64,000 nt of DNA from an uncultured Bacteroidia bacterium (GTDB taxonomy: Bacteria; Bacteroidota; Bacteroidia; Bacteroidales; Prolixibacteraceae): the NCBI GenBank assembly GCA_903907075.1, contig CAIVMQ010000029.1:1-64000 (forward strand). The letters run 5' to 3'. Shown here piece by piece: positions 34,485 through 42,876 of the stretch (the stretch's first letter is position 1; each line of letters begins with the position of its first letter). The notes under the pieces were generated by a model. The model had not been told where the DNA came from and searched no databases. It saw only the letters and a program-made list of their open reading frames with translations. A program made the translations under genes and the position numbers.

Positions 34485-36629
34485 ATGAAACGGATCCTTT
34501 TAATCGTAATTACGTGTATTTCTTCACTTGACTATTTGCAAGCCAAAGAGGGGATGTGGATCCCCACGCTGCTTGAGAAATACAACATTGAGGAGATGAC
34601 CCAAATGGGTTTTAAACTCACTACTGAAGATATTTACAGTGTTAACCATGCGAGCATGAAAGATGCTGTTCTGCTATTCGGCTCTGGCTGCACAGGAGAG
34701 GTCATATCTGATGACGGGCTGGTGATTACGAATCACCATTGTGGCTTTGATCAGATTCAAAAGCACAGTTCCGTACAAGATGATTACCTGCAGAACGGTT
34801 TTTGGGCAATGAACCGCTCCGAAGAACTTACCAATCCGGGTTTAACAGTAAGGTTCTTGGTAAAAATGGAGGATATCACAGATAAAATTGTAAAACGGGG
34901 CTCCGATAGCTCCAATCGGGTTGCAGTATTAGATACCACGAAGCAAAATTACGAGCAGATAAAGAAAAGCTACCTCCTTGGAACGAACTACGTAGCAGAG
35001 ATCAAACCGCTATTTAATGAAAATCAATATTTTATTTATATCTACGAAATTTTTAGAGATATTCGCTTAGTGGGTGCTCCTCCTGTTTCGATTGGCAAAT
35101 TTGGTGGCGATACCGACAACTGGATGTGGCCTCGTCATACGGGTGATTTCTCGATGTTCAGAATCTATGCGGACAAGGACAATAAACCGGCAGCCTATTC
35201 CCCTCAGAATGTGCCCTATAAACCGAAGAAGTTCTTTCCAATTAATACGAAGGGGTACAAAGAGGGTGATTTCACTATGGTCTTTGGAAATCCAGGGTCA
35301 ACGCAACGTTATATCCCATCGCAAGGAATCGATCTAATCATGAACCAGAGTGACCCTGCTAAAATTGAAGTTCGAACAGTCAAGCTCACCCTTTGGGCTC
35401 AGCAGATGCGAACTGATCCAAAGATTCGAATTCAATATGCGAGCAAATATGTATCCGCATCAAACGGATGGAAAAAATGGCAGGGTGAAATAAAAGGGTT
35501 AAAACGACTCGATCTTATTACGAAAAAGAGAAAGGAGGAGGTTGAATTTGAAAAATGGGTTTCATTGGCTCCAGATCGTCAAGAAAAATATGGAACCGTG
35601 ATGGCAGAATTCAATCATGAATACGAACTCTTTAAACCGTATCAGCTTGCATTTGATTATTACACCGAATGTATCCAGCGCGGATCGGATATCTTTGCTT
35701 TAGCTTCAAAACTGGAATCTCTAGAATCAAATGCTGACCCCGAAAAATTGAAGAAAAACATCACATCTTTAAAAGAATACCTTGTTGGCTACTTTAAAGA
35801 TTACGATTTTTCAACAGATAAGATGATTTGGTCGAAGCTACTAAAAATTTATGTGGCACACGTAGAGCCAAAATTTTTGCCCGAAAAATTAATAAAACAA
35901 ATTCCTGAAATCGGGTCAGAAAGATTTGCAATCAAGACCTATAGCAAATCCATTTTAACTGACAGTATCAAACTTAATGCATTAATCAAGAATGTTAACC
36001 AAAAGACGATTAGTCAGTTGCAAAAGGACCCCATTTATGCGATTTATAAGATGATTAGAACGAATTATCTTATAACTATCGAATCAGATTACAAATCAAC
36101 GTTAAGCACAATCAATAAGACCCAGCATAACTATACAGCAGCTCTGCTGGAGATGAACTCAGGAAAAAGAATAATCGCCGATGCAAACCTTACGCTGCGG
36201 ATCTCCTATGGAAAAATCGAAGGCTATAAACCTGCTGATGGATTGACCTATAACTATTTCACAACATTAAAAGGAATTTTTGAAAAAGCGAATCCGAATA
36301 TTCTGGATTACACTATTCCTGAGCAACTGCGTAAACTTTATCGCACCAAAGATTTTGGCCCCTATACCAACGAGTCAGGAGAAGTTCCTGTGGCCTTTTG
36401 CGCCTCAAATCACACAACGGGTGGAAACTCGGGAAGTCCGGTGTTAAACGCAAATGGTGAACTGATCGGAGTAAATTTTGACCGCTGCTGGGAAGGGACC
36501 ATGAGCGACCTGGTGTATGATCCCGATAAATGCAGAAATATCGCATTAGATATCAGATATGCCCTGTTTATTATCGATAAATTTGCGGGAGCAGGTTACC
36601 TGTTGAATGAGATGAAACTGGTTAAATAA
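34485..36629 (+). CDS. dpp11: Exported S46 dipeptidyl-peptidase, DPP11-type
   Basis: Periplasmic serine peptidase that removes dipeptides from peptide N-termini. The 714 residues have a signal peptide (about 1-20), a chymotrypsin-like double barrel split by a large helical domain, and the triad His85 (VITNHHCGFD), the Asp in GGDTDNWMWPRHTGDF and Ser649 (TTGGNSGSP). Arg667 (NFDRCWEGTMSD) lies 18 residues after the Ser, exactly where Porphyromonas DPP11 has Arg673. This favours Asp/Glu in the P1 position over the hydrophobic P1 of DPP7 (Gly). The specificity is inferred; S46 membership is certain. Confidence 0.92.
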   Translation: MKRILLIVITCISSLDYLQAKEGMWIPTLLEKYNIEEMTQMGFKLTTEDIYSVNHASMKDAVLLFGSGCTGEVISDDGLVITNHHCGFDQIQKHSSVQDDYLQNGFWAMNRSEELTNPGLTVRFLVKMEDITDKIVKRGSDSSNRVAVLDTTKQNYEQIKKSYLLGTNYVAEIKPLFNENQYFIYIYEIFRDIRLVGAPPVSIGKFGGDTDNWMWPRHTGDFSMFRIYADKDNKPAAYSPQNVPYKPKKFFPINTKGYKEGDFTMVFGNPGSTQRYIPSQGIDLIMNQSDPAKIEVRTVKLTLWAQQMRTDPKIRIQYASKYVSASNGWKKWQGEIKGLKRLDLITKKRKEEVEFEKWVSLAPDRQEKYGTVMAEFNHEYELFKPYQLAFDYYTECIQRGSDIFALASKLESLESNADPEKLKKNITSLKEYLVGYFKDYDFSTDKMIWSKLLKIYVAHVEPKFLPEKLIKQIPEIGSERFAIKTYSKSILTDSIKLNALIKNVNQKTISQLQKDPIYAIYKMIRTNYLITIESDYKSTLSTINKTQHNYTAALLEMNSGKRIIADANLTLRISYGKIEGYKPADGLTYNYFTTLKGIFEKANPNILDYTIPEQLRKLYRTKDFGPYTNESGEVPVAFCASNHTTGGNSGSPVLNANGELIGVNFDRCWEGTMSDLVYDPDKCRNIALDIRYALFIIDKFAGAGYLLNEMKLVK

Positions 36630-36940
36630 AAATCAAAGTGGCATTTATTTACTTGCTGCTGCCTAATCTTTGCCCATTAAACATCAAATCCAATAGTTAA
36701 TTTCGAAGGAAAAGAACTGCTGAATATCCTAAATAAAAGTTCAAAATATCAATCTAAAGTAATAAGAAGGATTTAATAATACAACCAAAGAATGCCTTTG
36801 ATATCAATTTCGTATTTTCGTGTTTTGGTGGCTCTTTTTTTAATTTTAACTTAAAGGTTTATTACTAAATAAGACACCTTATTATTCTCATAACTTAATG
36901 ATTATTAAAATGTTAGTTCTTAACCTAAAAGAAATAAATT
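36630..36940. other. Gene-free interval
   Basis: 311 bp of AT-rich DNA between the S46 peptidase and the rhodanese gene. I see no credible coding frame, no strong hairpin terminator and no exact -7 box; TATTTTCG near 36812 is one base off. Confidence 0.5.
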
Positions 36941-37333
36941 ATGAATGACCAAATCTCTTTTTACAAGGCCAAATTAGACTTTGAGATTGACTCCTGGGAT
37001 TTAAATGACTCTTTAAACCGGGGAGAAGATATTAAGGTGATAGATGCTCGTTCACCTGAAGCATACCAAGCAGAGCATATTCCCAATTCAATTAATATTC
37101 CACACCGGTCAATGTCAGTTGAAAGCACTTCCATACTGGATAAGAATACAATCTATGTGACTTATTGTGATGGCATTGGTTGTAATGCTTCAACCAAAGG
37201 AGCCTATAATTTGGCCAAACTTGGATTTAAGGTCAAAGAGTTAATGGGCGGTATTGACTGGTGGAAACGGGATGGATACGGCACAAAAGGAATCAGTATA
37301 TCGGGAGAATCAAAGATTAGTTGTGGTTGCTAA
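36941..37333 (+). CDS. Single-domain rhodanese-like protein
   Basis: Sulfur-carrier or sulfurtransferase of the rhodanese fold. The 130 residues contain VIDARSPEAYQAEHIPNSINIP, the persulfide-forming Cys76 in VTYCDGIGCNAS, and LGFKVKELMGGIDWWKRDGY. Two more Cys end the chain (SCGC, Cys128 and Cys130), an unusual tail that could relay sulfur or bind metal. No signal peptide. It is convergent with mutS2. Confidence 0.9.
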   Translation: MNDQISFYKAKLDFEIDSWDLNDSLNRGEDIKVIDARSPEAYQAEHIPNSINIPHRSMSVESTSILDKNTIYVTYCDGIGCNASTKGAYNLAKLGFKVKELMGGIDWWKRDGYGTKGISISGESKISCGC

Positions 37334-37431
37334 AACGATAGGTTTGGATAAAATTTGATTGGTTTTAAAACATTTTATGTAAATATAAAGCGCTCCGTCG
37401 TTCATTCTCTCATATGCTTATTCTTTCTCTT

Positions 37432-39915
37432 TTATCCTAGTTCGACAATCGTAATCCCAGAACCACCAAACTGAACATGCTCATCTCTGCATTTTTTCAC
37501 GGCTGGTTCCGTTCTGAGATAGTTCTGAATTAATTCACGTAAGATACCATTCCCTTTGCCGTGTAAAATCCGAAGTTCGCTAGCATCAACCATAATGGCC
37601 TCATCTACAAAATCTCTGATTTTCTGCAATGCCTCGTCAGCACGCATTCCCCGCACATCTATATTGGGCTTAAAAGACAGCATTCGCTCGCCAATCTCCT
37701 GATTAATAATCCCAATTGTATTATTTACAACTCGGGTCTTTTTAACCTCACCCGCTGAGACGGGTTCGAGTTGAGTGCGATTCACCACAGAGCGGAGGTG
37801 ACCAAACGCGACAGTAATTTTTGTCGACTTTATCTCAAGCACCTCACCCAAAGTATCCTGTCCAATAAGGCGTACCCATCCTCCTACAGTGATCTCCGTA
37901 GGGGCCTTGCGGGGAACAACAACCTCCTTTTTCCGTTCTTCAACTTTTGGAGGCTGCTCACTGCGGAGAATTTTCTTTTGTTTTAATTTCTCCATCTTAC
38001 GAAGAATCTTGTCTTCCTCCTCATCATTACGGGCAATTTCTGCCTTGAACTCCTCAAGACGCTGCCTTGCCTCCTGTGTACGCTCTTTCTCGGCATCTGC
38101 CTCCTTTATATCGCGAATCGTTCGCTCGATAATCTTATTCGCACCCGAGACAATCTCTTCTGCTTCACGCTTGGCTCTATCTAGAATCTCCTTGCGCAAT
38201 TTCTTCGTCTCGGCAACACCTGTTTCATAATTCACAGAAAGCTCCTCAATGCGCTTCTCTTCTTGTCTGATTTTCTGACGCTTGCCCTCCCAGTACCGTT
38301 TATCCCTCACGATATCGCGAAGATGTTTATCAAAATCGATATGATCGACACCAATTTTATTGGTGGCATCCTGAAGAATCTCCTCCGGAAGACCAATCTT
38401 ACGTGCAATCTCAAAGGCAAAAGAACTACCTGGCTTGCCGCTCTGAAGCTGGAACAGTGGTTCCATACGGTGTGAATCATACATCATAGCCCCATTTGCA
38501 ATTCCGGGAGCAGAAGAGGCAAAATGTTTCAAATTTGTATAGTGGGTGGTAATCACCCCGAACGATCCCAGCTGATTGATCTTATTCAGTATAGATTCGG
38601 CGATAGCACCCCCGAGCATTGGTTCCGTTCCAGTGCCAAATTCATCGATCAGGACAAGTGAATCGGGAGAACAATTCTTTACAAAAAATTTCATATTGTA
38701 AAGATGCGAACTGTAGGTGCTTAAATCATTATCAAGCGATTGATCGTCGCCAATATCCATAAATAATGCACGAAATAAACCTGTCCGGCTGTCTGCCTGT
38801 ACGGGAATGGGAATTCCGCATTGAACCATATATTGTAGAAGTCCAACCGTTTTTAAGCAGACCGATTTCCCTCCGGCATTTGGGCCTGAGATTAATAGAA
38901 TACGGTCATTTTTATCGAGTTGAATATTAAGCGGTACTATTTTACGCTGTTCACGGGCAAGATTAATCTCGAGCAATGGGTGCCGAGCTGCGATCCAATC
39001 GAGTTCTATCTCACGTGATAATACTGGTTTTAACGATTTACTTTCAATCGACCAAATCGCCTTAGCGCGAATAAAATCGAGTATTGCCATTACCTGGTAT
39101 GAATAAGCAATATCGTCGGCATAGGGGCGAATATCATCTGTAAATCGAGTTAGAATCTTCACGATCTCGCGCCGTTCAGCCGATTCCAGTTCCCTGATAC
39201 GGTTATTGGTCTCTACAATCTCTTCGGGTTCCACAAAAGCGGTTTTTCCCGTAGCCGATTCGTCGTGTATAATACCTTTAATCTTCCGTTTATTTGCCGA
39301 ACCTACAGGAATCACGGCACGGCCATCACGAATCGAAACGGAGATATCTTTCTCCACAACACCTTCAGCCTGCATCTTACGCAAGATAGTGCTCATAATT
39401 TTCGAGACACTCGACTGTAACGAAAATATATCCTTACGAATTTGCGCTAGTTCAGGTGAAGCATTATCTTTTATCTGGCCATGTTTATTTAAAATTTGAT
39501 CGATGCGTTCATAGATAAATGGGAAGACCCTGACATGAAGAATTACATCACGCAGCCGGGGGAAACTCCCCTCTTCTGTATTGCGAAAAAAAGCCACGAT
39601 AGCCCTAACAGTCTCCAGCGAACGGCGCAAATCAAATATCTCAAATACATCCAAGAAAGTCCCTTCAATTTTTGACCGTTGCAGCGCAGGACGCATATCG
39701 ATAAAGTAGCCGCTGGGAAAGTTCATCCCTTCGCCAATGATCTTCATAAACTCAATCGTCTCATCTAAACGACGATCAATATCCTCACGTCGGTTAGAGA
39801 ACTGACATTCGTCGACCTGCTCCTTGCCAAGGGTGCTCAGACAACGCCCTTGTAAGATCTCACGTACTTTGTCAAACCCAATCTTATGCTCAAAATTCGA
39901 AGGATAAATAACCAT
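37432..39915 (-). CDS. mutS2: MutS2 family endonuclease
   Basis: MutS-like ATPase with a nuclease tail, acting in recombination suppression or ribosome rescue. The 827 residues show the clamp/lever region, Walker A (LLISGPNAGGKSV), Walker B (LVLIDEFGTGTEP), the TTHYTNLKHFA His loop, a long Glu/Arg/Lys coiled coil (about 520-640), a KOW-like segment (GGWVRLIGQDTLGEV) and the C-terminal Smr domain (DVRGMRADEALQKI ... ILHGKGNGILRE). A -7 TATTTTTG lies at 39936-39943 on the minus strand. Length is normal for Bacteroidota. Confidence 0.97.
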   Translation of the reverse strand: MVIYPSNFEHKIGFDKVREILQGRCLSTLGKEQVDECQFSNRREDIDRRLDETIEFMKIIGEGMNFPSGYFIDMRPALQRSKIEGTFLDVFEIFDLRRSLETVRAIVAFFRNTEEGSFPRLRDVILHVRVFPFIYERIDQILNKHGQIKDNASPELAQIRKDIFSLQSSVSKIMSTILRKMQAEGVVEKDISVSIRDGRAVIPVGSANKRKIKGIIHDESATGKTAFVEPEEIVETNNRIRELESAERREIVKILTRFTDDIRPYADDIAYSYQVMAILDFIRAKAIWSIESKSLKPVLSREIELDWIAARHPLLEINLAREQRKIVPLNIQLDKNDRILLISGPNAGGKSVCLKTVGLLQYMVQCGIPIPVQADSRTGLFRALFMDIGDDQSLDNDLSTYSSHLYNMKFFVKNCSPDSLVLIDEFGTGTEPMLGGAIAESILNKINQLGSFGVITTHYTNLKHFASSAPGIANGAMMYDSHRMEPLFQLQSGKPGSSFAFEIARKIGLPEEILQDATNKIGVDHIDFDKHLRDIVRDKRYWEGKRQKIRQEEKRIEELSVNYETGVAETKKLRKEILDRAKREAEEIVSGANKIIERTIRDIKEADAEKERTQEARQRLEEFKAEIARNDEEEDKILRKMEKLKQKKILRSEQPPKVEERKKEVVVPRKAPTEITVGGWVRLIGQDTLGEVLEIKSTKITVAFGHLRSVVNRTQLEPVSAGEVKKTRVVNNTIGIINQEIGERMLSFKPNIDVRGMRADEALQKIRDFVDEAIMVDASELRILHGKGNGILRELIQNYLRTEPAVKKCRDEHVQFGGSGITIVELG

Positions 39916-40175
39916 ACCTGTTTTAGATTACGGTGCAAAAATAGCCAAGAATTTCGGGATGTGAATCCGAAAAATCAGGATTCGCTTTTCAATAGAACAG
40001 AATTGCTAATAACTGTTCAAATCCGAACACTTGATTGTACGCAATTCATACAATCTTAGCGATCAAAGGAACATCGAAAATAAAGTTAAAGCACTGTTTT
40101 ACTGAAAGATGTATTCTTTGGCACAATAAATGAGATGATGAAAATAGAAACAAGAACATTTTAAAAATCAACGCG

Positions 40176-40586
40176 ATGAAAACAAGTACATTCAAAACAG
40201 GGAAAGTGGTCAGAACAATCGTTGTAACTTTAATCGTTCTGATATCGCTAACAGGAAGTTCAAAAGGGGTCAATTCAGGCAAAGAGTCTGTTGAAATGAA
40301 TTCAACCCTTTTAACTAATCAGGTTAAATTTTGGATGAGTGATAACTCGAACTGGAATAATGTGGAAAATCTAAATGATAAAGATTCAGTTGAAAAAGAT
40401 TCATTAGAGAATGTAAATAGTATAAATCAGCAGGAGGAGCTTTTGGATATGATGAAAACATGGATCAGCAATTCCAGTATTTGGGTCGATCAAACAGAGG
40501 CGATAGAACAGGAGCTGTCTGAAAAGCTCAAAGAGTTCATAAAAAATTGTACTTATTGGAGCAACGAAACGGAAAGTAACGAATAG
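40176..40586 (+). CDS. Small exported protein with three Trp-rich repeats
   Basis: I do not recognise a family. The 136-residue protein starts with a basic/hydrophobic leader (VVRTIVVTLIVLISLTGSS) typical of export. The mature part is acidic and carries three copies of a 13-residue motif with paired aromatic residues: VKFWMSDNSNWNN (50-62), MKTWISNSSIWVD (93-105) and LKEFIKNCTYWSN (118-130). Spacers are Glu/Asp/Asn-rich. It ends 16 bp from the convergent gntR gene. A peptide-, glycan- or membrane-binding role is conceivable, but nothing in the context supports one. Confidence 0.65.
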   Translation: MKTSTFKTGKVVRTIVVTLIVLISLTGSSKGVNSGKESVEMNSTLLTNQVKFWMSDNSNWNNVENLNDKDSVEKDSLENVNSINQQEELLDMMKTWISNSSIWVDQTEAIEQELSEKLKEFIKNCTYWSNETESNE

Positions 40587-40602
40587 GCCTATCGGAGAGA
40601 GA

Positions 40603-41319
40603 CTAAAATGTTCCGTAGAGTGCGTATTCATCGGTATTACAAAATACCTGACTATAGATGCTAAATCCGGGACGGTTGGTCTCAATTTTACGGTTTAATT
40701 GCAAAACCGGATGACCTGAACCCACTTTAAAATAATCTTTTAACCGCTCATCGGCAACGATTGCCAAGAGCTTTTGCTCCCCTCCTCTAACCTCAATATG
40801 ATAGTACTTTCTTAGAATATCGAACAGTGACTTATTCTCAAAATTCCGGGACGTAAATCGAGAGAGATTAATATTGGGTATCATGGTAATATCGTAAAAA
40901 ACTGGTTTACTATTAACCAGACGAAGCCTCTCCATATAAATACATCCCGATTCGACCTCAAGCTTGTTAAGCGGAAATGTAAACGCCTCACTCCAGTTTC
41001 TTATTTCTGGCTTGATAATAATATGAGTAGTCAGATTATCCTGCCCAATTGCAGAGGTGGTGCCGGTAAGCGATAAAATTCCTGCCCCTTTAGGAATTCC
41101 CATTACAATACTCCCCTTCCCCTGATGTCTTACAATATAACCCTCATTTGCCAAACGGTCGAGAGCTTTTCGAATCGTTGGGCGTGTTACCAGGTGAACA
41201 GTACAAAGCTCATTCTCAGAAGGCAACAAATCTCCTTCCACAAATACTCCCGAAGTAATATGGGACCTTAAGATCTCATATACTTTGCGATGCTGTGGGA
41301 TATTTGTATCTTGTTCCAT
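40603..41319 (-). CDS. GntR-family transcriptional regulator (HutC subfamily, UTRA domain)
   Basis: DNA-binding repressor or activator controlled by a small metabolite. The 238 residues have a winged helix at 5-75 (TRPTIRKALDRLANEGYIVRHQGKGS) and a UTRA ligand domain at about 95-235 (IYMERLRLVNSKPVFYDITM). It is divergent from the E2-E3-E1-PHP-SDR-SorE operon. The intergenic region holds two GT-N-AC-type palindromes of GntR style, one over each predicted promoter, so this protein most likely controls both. The ligand is probably an intermediate of that pathway. Confidence 0.93.
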   Translation of the reverse strand: MEQDTNIPQHRKVYEILRSHITSGVFVEGDLLPSENELCTVHLVTRPTIRKALDRLANEGYIVRHQGKGSIVMGIPKGAGILSLTGTTSAIGQDNLTTHIIIKPEIRNWSEAFTFPLNKLEVESGCIYMERLRLVNSKPVFYDITMIPNINLSRFTSRNFENKSLFDILRKYYHIEVRGGEQKLLAIVADERLKDYFKVGSGHPVLQLNRKIETNRPGFSIYSQVFCNTDEYALYGTF

Positions 41320-41355
41320 GAACTAAGTCTTAAAATTAGTAGGTTTATTGAATGG

Positions 41356-41399
41356 CAAAAATAATAAATATATCGACAAAACAAATAGTTGTAATTACA
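41356..41399 (-). promoter_or_regulatory. Predicted gntR promoter and operator
   Basis: On the minus strand TTTG (41382-41385), an 18-bp spacer and TATTTTTG (41356-41363). A perfect 10-bp palindrome TGTAATTACA (41390-41399) lies just upstream of the -33 box and is a candidate GntR site. Confidence 0.5.
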
Positions 41400-41485
41400 G
41401 GATACAATAAAATAAAAATCATATACTATTAAAATTAAATTACTTACAAAAATAAATTACTTAATAAAAAATTAATATTAAAATT

Positions 41486-41517
41486 ACTTGTAAATACAAG
41501 TGAAATAAATACCTTTG
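41486..41517 (+). promoter_or_regulatory. Promoter and GntR-type operator of the dehydrogenase operon
   Basis: -7 box TACCTTTG (41510-41517), with TTG at 41488-41490 as the -33 element (19-bp spacer). A palindrome with perfect 7-bp arms, ACTTGTA-AA-TACAAGT (41486-41501), overlaps the -33 box, an arrangement that would let a bound regulator block transcription. The E2 ATG is at 41535. Confidence 0.65.
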
Positions 41518-41534
41518 TCAAAAATATTTAGATT

Positions 41535-42860
41535 ATGGCGATTGTCGTTATCATGCCTAAACAGGGGCAATCTGTTGAAAGTTGTATAATTACAGAGTGG
41601 AATAAGAAAAAAGGGGACCTGGTAAAAAAAGGGGAGATCCTTTTTGCCTACGAAACTGACAAAGCCTCATTTGAAGAAGAGGCCGCGGCAGATGGGGTAC
41701 TTCTAGAGCTATTCTACGAAGCGGGTGACGAAGTCCCGGTTCTTACAAATGTCTGTGTGATAGGTGCTCCCGGAGAACCTACCGAAAATTTCCGCCCTGG
41801 AGGAGCTCCACCGAAGAAAGAAGAGCAGTCGGAGTCAGTGGTTACAAAGGAAGAGACAAAACAGCTCGCTACCCCTGAAGTAAAAATTACAGCCTCAAAT
41901 ACCGTTTCCGGATCAATTTCTCCAAGAGCTAAAAATCTTGCCGAAAAAGAGGGTATTCAGCCCGGTGGCATTCTTGGAACAGGCCCCATGGGACGTATTA
42001 TAGAAAAGGATATCCTTTCAATAATGGCAACCCATCCAAAAACAACACCTCTTGCCAGGAAGAAAGCGGACCAGGAACAATTGCATGGCGCCGCATCAGG
42101 CAGTGGCTTAGGAGGCTCGATTACGGCTAAAGATCTAACCGCATCAACGAGCGCCTCAAGCAATACCTTTGAAATCAAAAAACTTTCGAATATCCGTAAG
42201 TTGATTGCCAAAGCAATGCATCAATCGTTGCAGAACTCGGCTCAGCTAACACACCATCTTGGAGCTGATGCGCGCCGATTGCTTGAATTGCGCCGAAAAG
42301 TAAAAAAAGCTACCGATAGTGGATACCCTGTTAACATCACCATAAACGATATGGTGTGTTTTGCGGTTATTAAAGCCTTAAAAAAATTCCCGCAGGCTAA
42401 TGCCCACTTCCTGGGAGACAGCGTAAAATATTTCAATAAAATCAATTTAGGAATCGCCGTAGATACCGACCGAGGACTCATGGTTCCGGCAGTTCGCAAT
42501 GCCGATGACCTATCGATACAGGGGTTATCAAATCAGATGCGCGAAATCGCAATTTCATGCCGTAAAGGGGCTATAGATCCAGAATTACTCTCTTCAGAGG
42601 CTGCCTCATTCACCGTATCAAATCTTGGAAATTATGGTGTAGAGATGTTTACTCCGGTAATTAACCTTCCTCAGGTGGGTATACTGGGTGTAAATACAAT
42701 CCTTCCTCGTCCTAAAGATCTGGGTGACGGGGTTTACGGCTTTGTCCCTCACATAGGACTTAGTTTAACTTATGATCACCAGGCGCTCGATGGAGGAGAA
42801 GCAACACGATTCCTCAAACAGATCGCCAACGAGATAGAAAACCTTGAATTTGAACTTTAA
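41535..42860 (+). CDS. Dihydrolipoamide acyltransferase (E2) of a 2-oxo-acid dehydrogenase-type complex
   Basis: Core subunit that carries the acyl group on lipoate and transfers it to CoA. The 441 residues have one N-terminal lipoyl domain (Lys43 in YETDKASFEEE) and two peripheral-subunit-binding segments: SPRAKNLAEKEGIQPGGILG near 130-165, and a second, TPLARKKADQEQLHG...SITAKDL, near 172-203. The catalytic domain is at about 212-441 with His415 in YDHQALDGG. Two E3-binding segments are more than the usual one. First gene of the operon; E3 starts 16 bp later. Acyl specificity cannot be read from sequence. Confidence 0.92.
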   Translation: MAIVVIMPKQGQSVESCIITEWNKKKGDLVKKGEILFAYETDKASFEEEAAADGVLLELFYEAGDEVPVLTNVCVIGAPGEPTENFRPGGAPPKKEEQSESVVTKEETKQLATPEVKITASNTVSGSISPRAKNLAEKEGIQPGGILGTGPMGRIIEKDILSIMATHPKTTPLARKKADQEQLHGAASGSGLGGSITAKDLTASTSASSNTFEIKKLSNIRKLIAKAMHQSLQNSAQLTHHLGADARRLLELRRKVKKATDSGYPVNITINDMVCFAVIKALKKFPQANAHFLGDSVKYFNKINLGIAVDTDRGLMVPAVRNADDLSIQGLSNQMREIAISCRKGAIDPELLSSEAASFTVSNLGNYGVEMFTPVINLPQVGILGVNTILPRPKDLGDGVYGFVPHIGLSLTYDHQALDGGEATRFLKQIANEIENLEFEL

Positions 42861-42876
42861 AATAGGAGATAATCAA

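Noticed and set aside
36630-36940. Small coding gene in the gap before the rhodanese
   Set aside because: No frame with a plausible start and composition; AT-rich with many stops.
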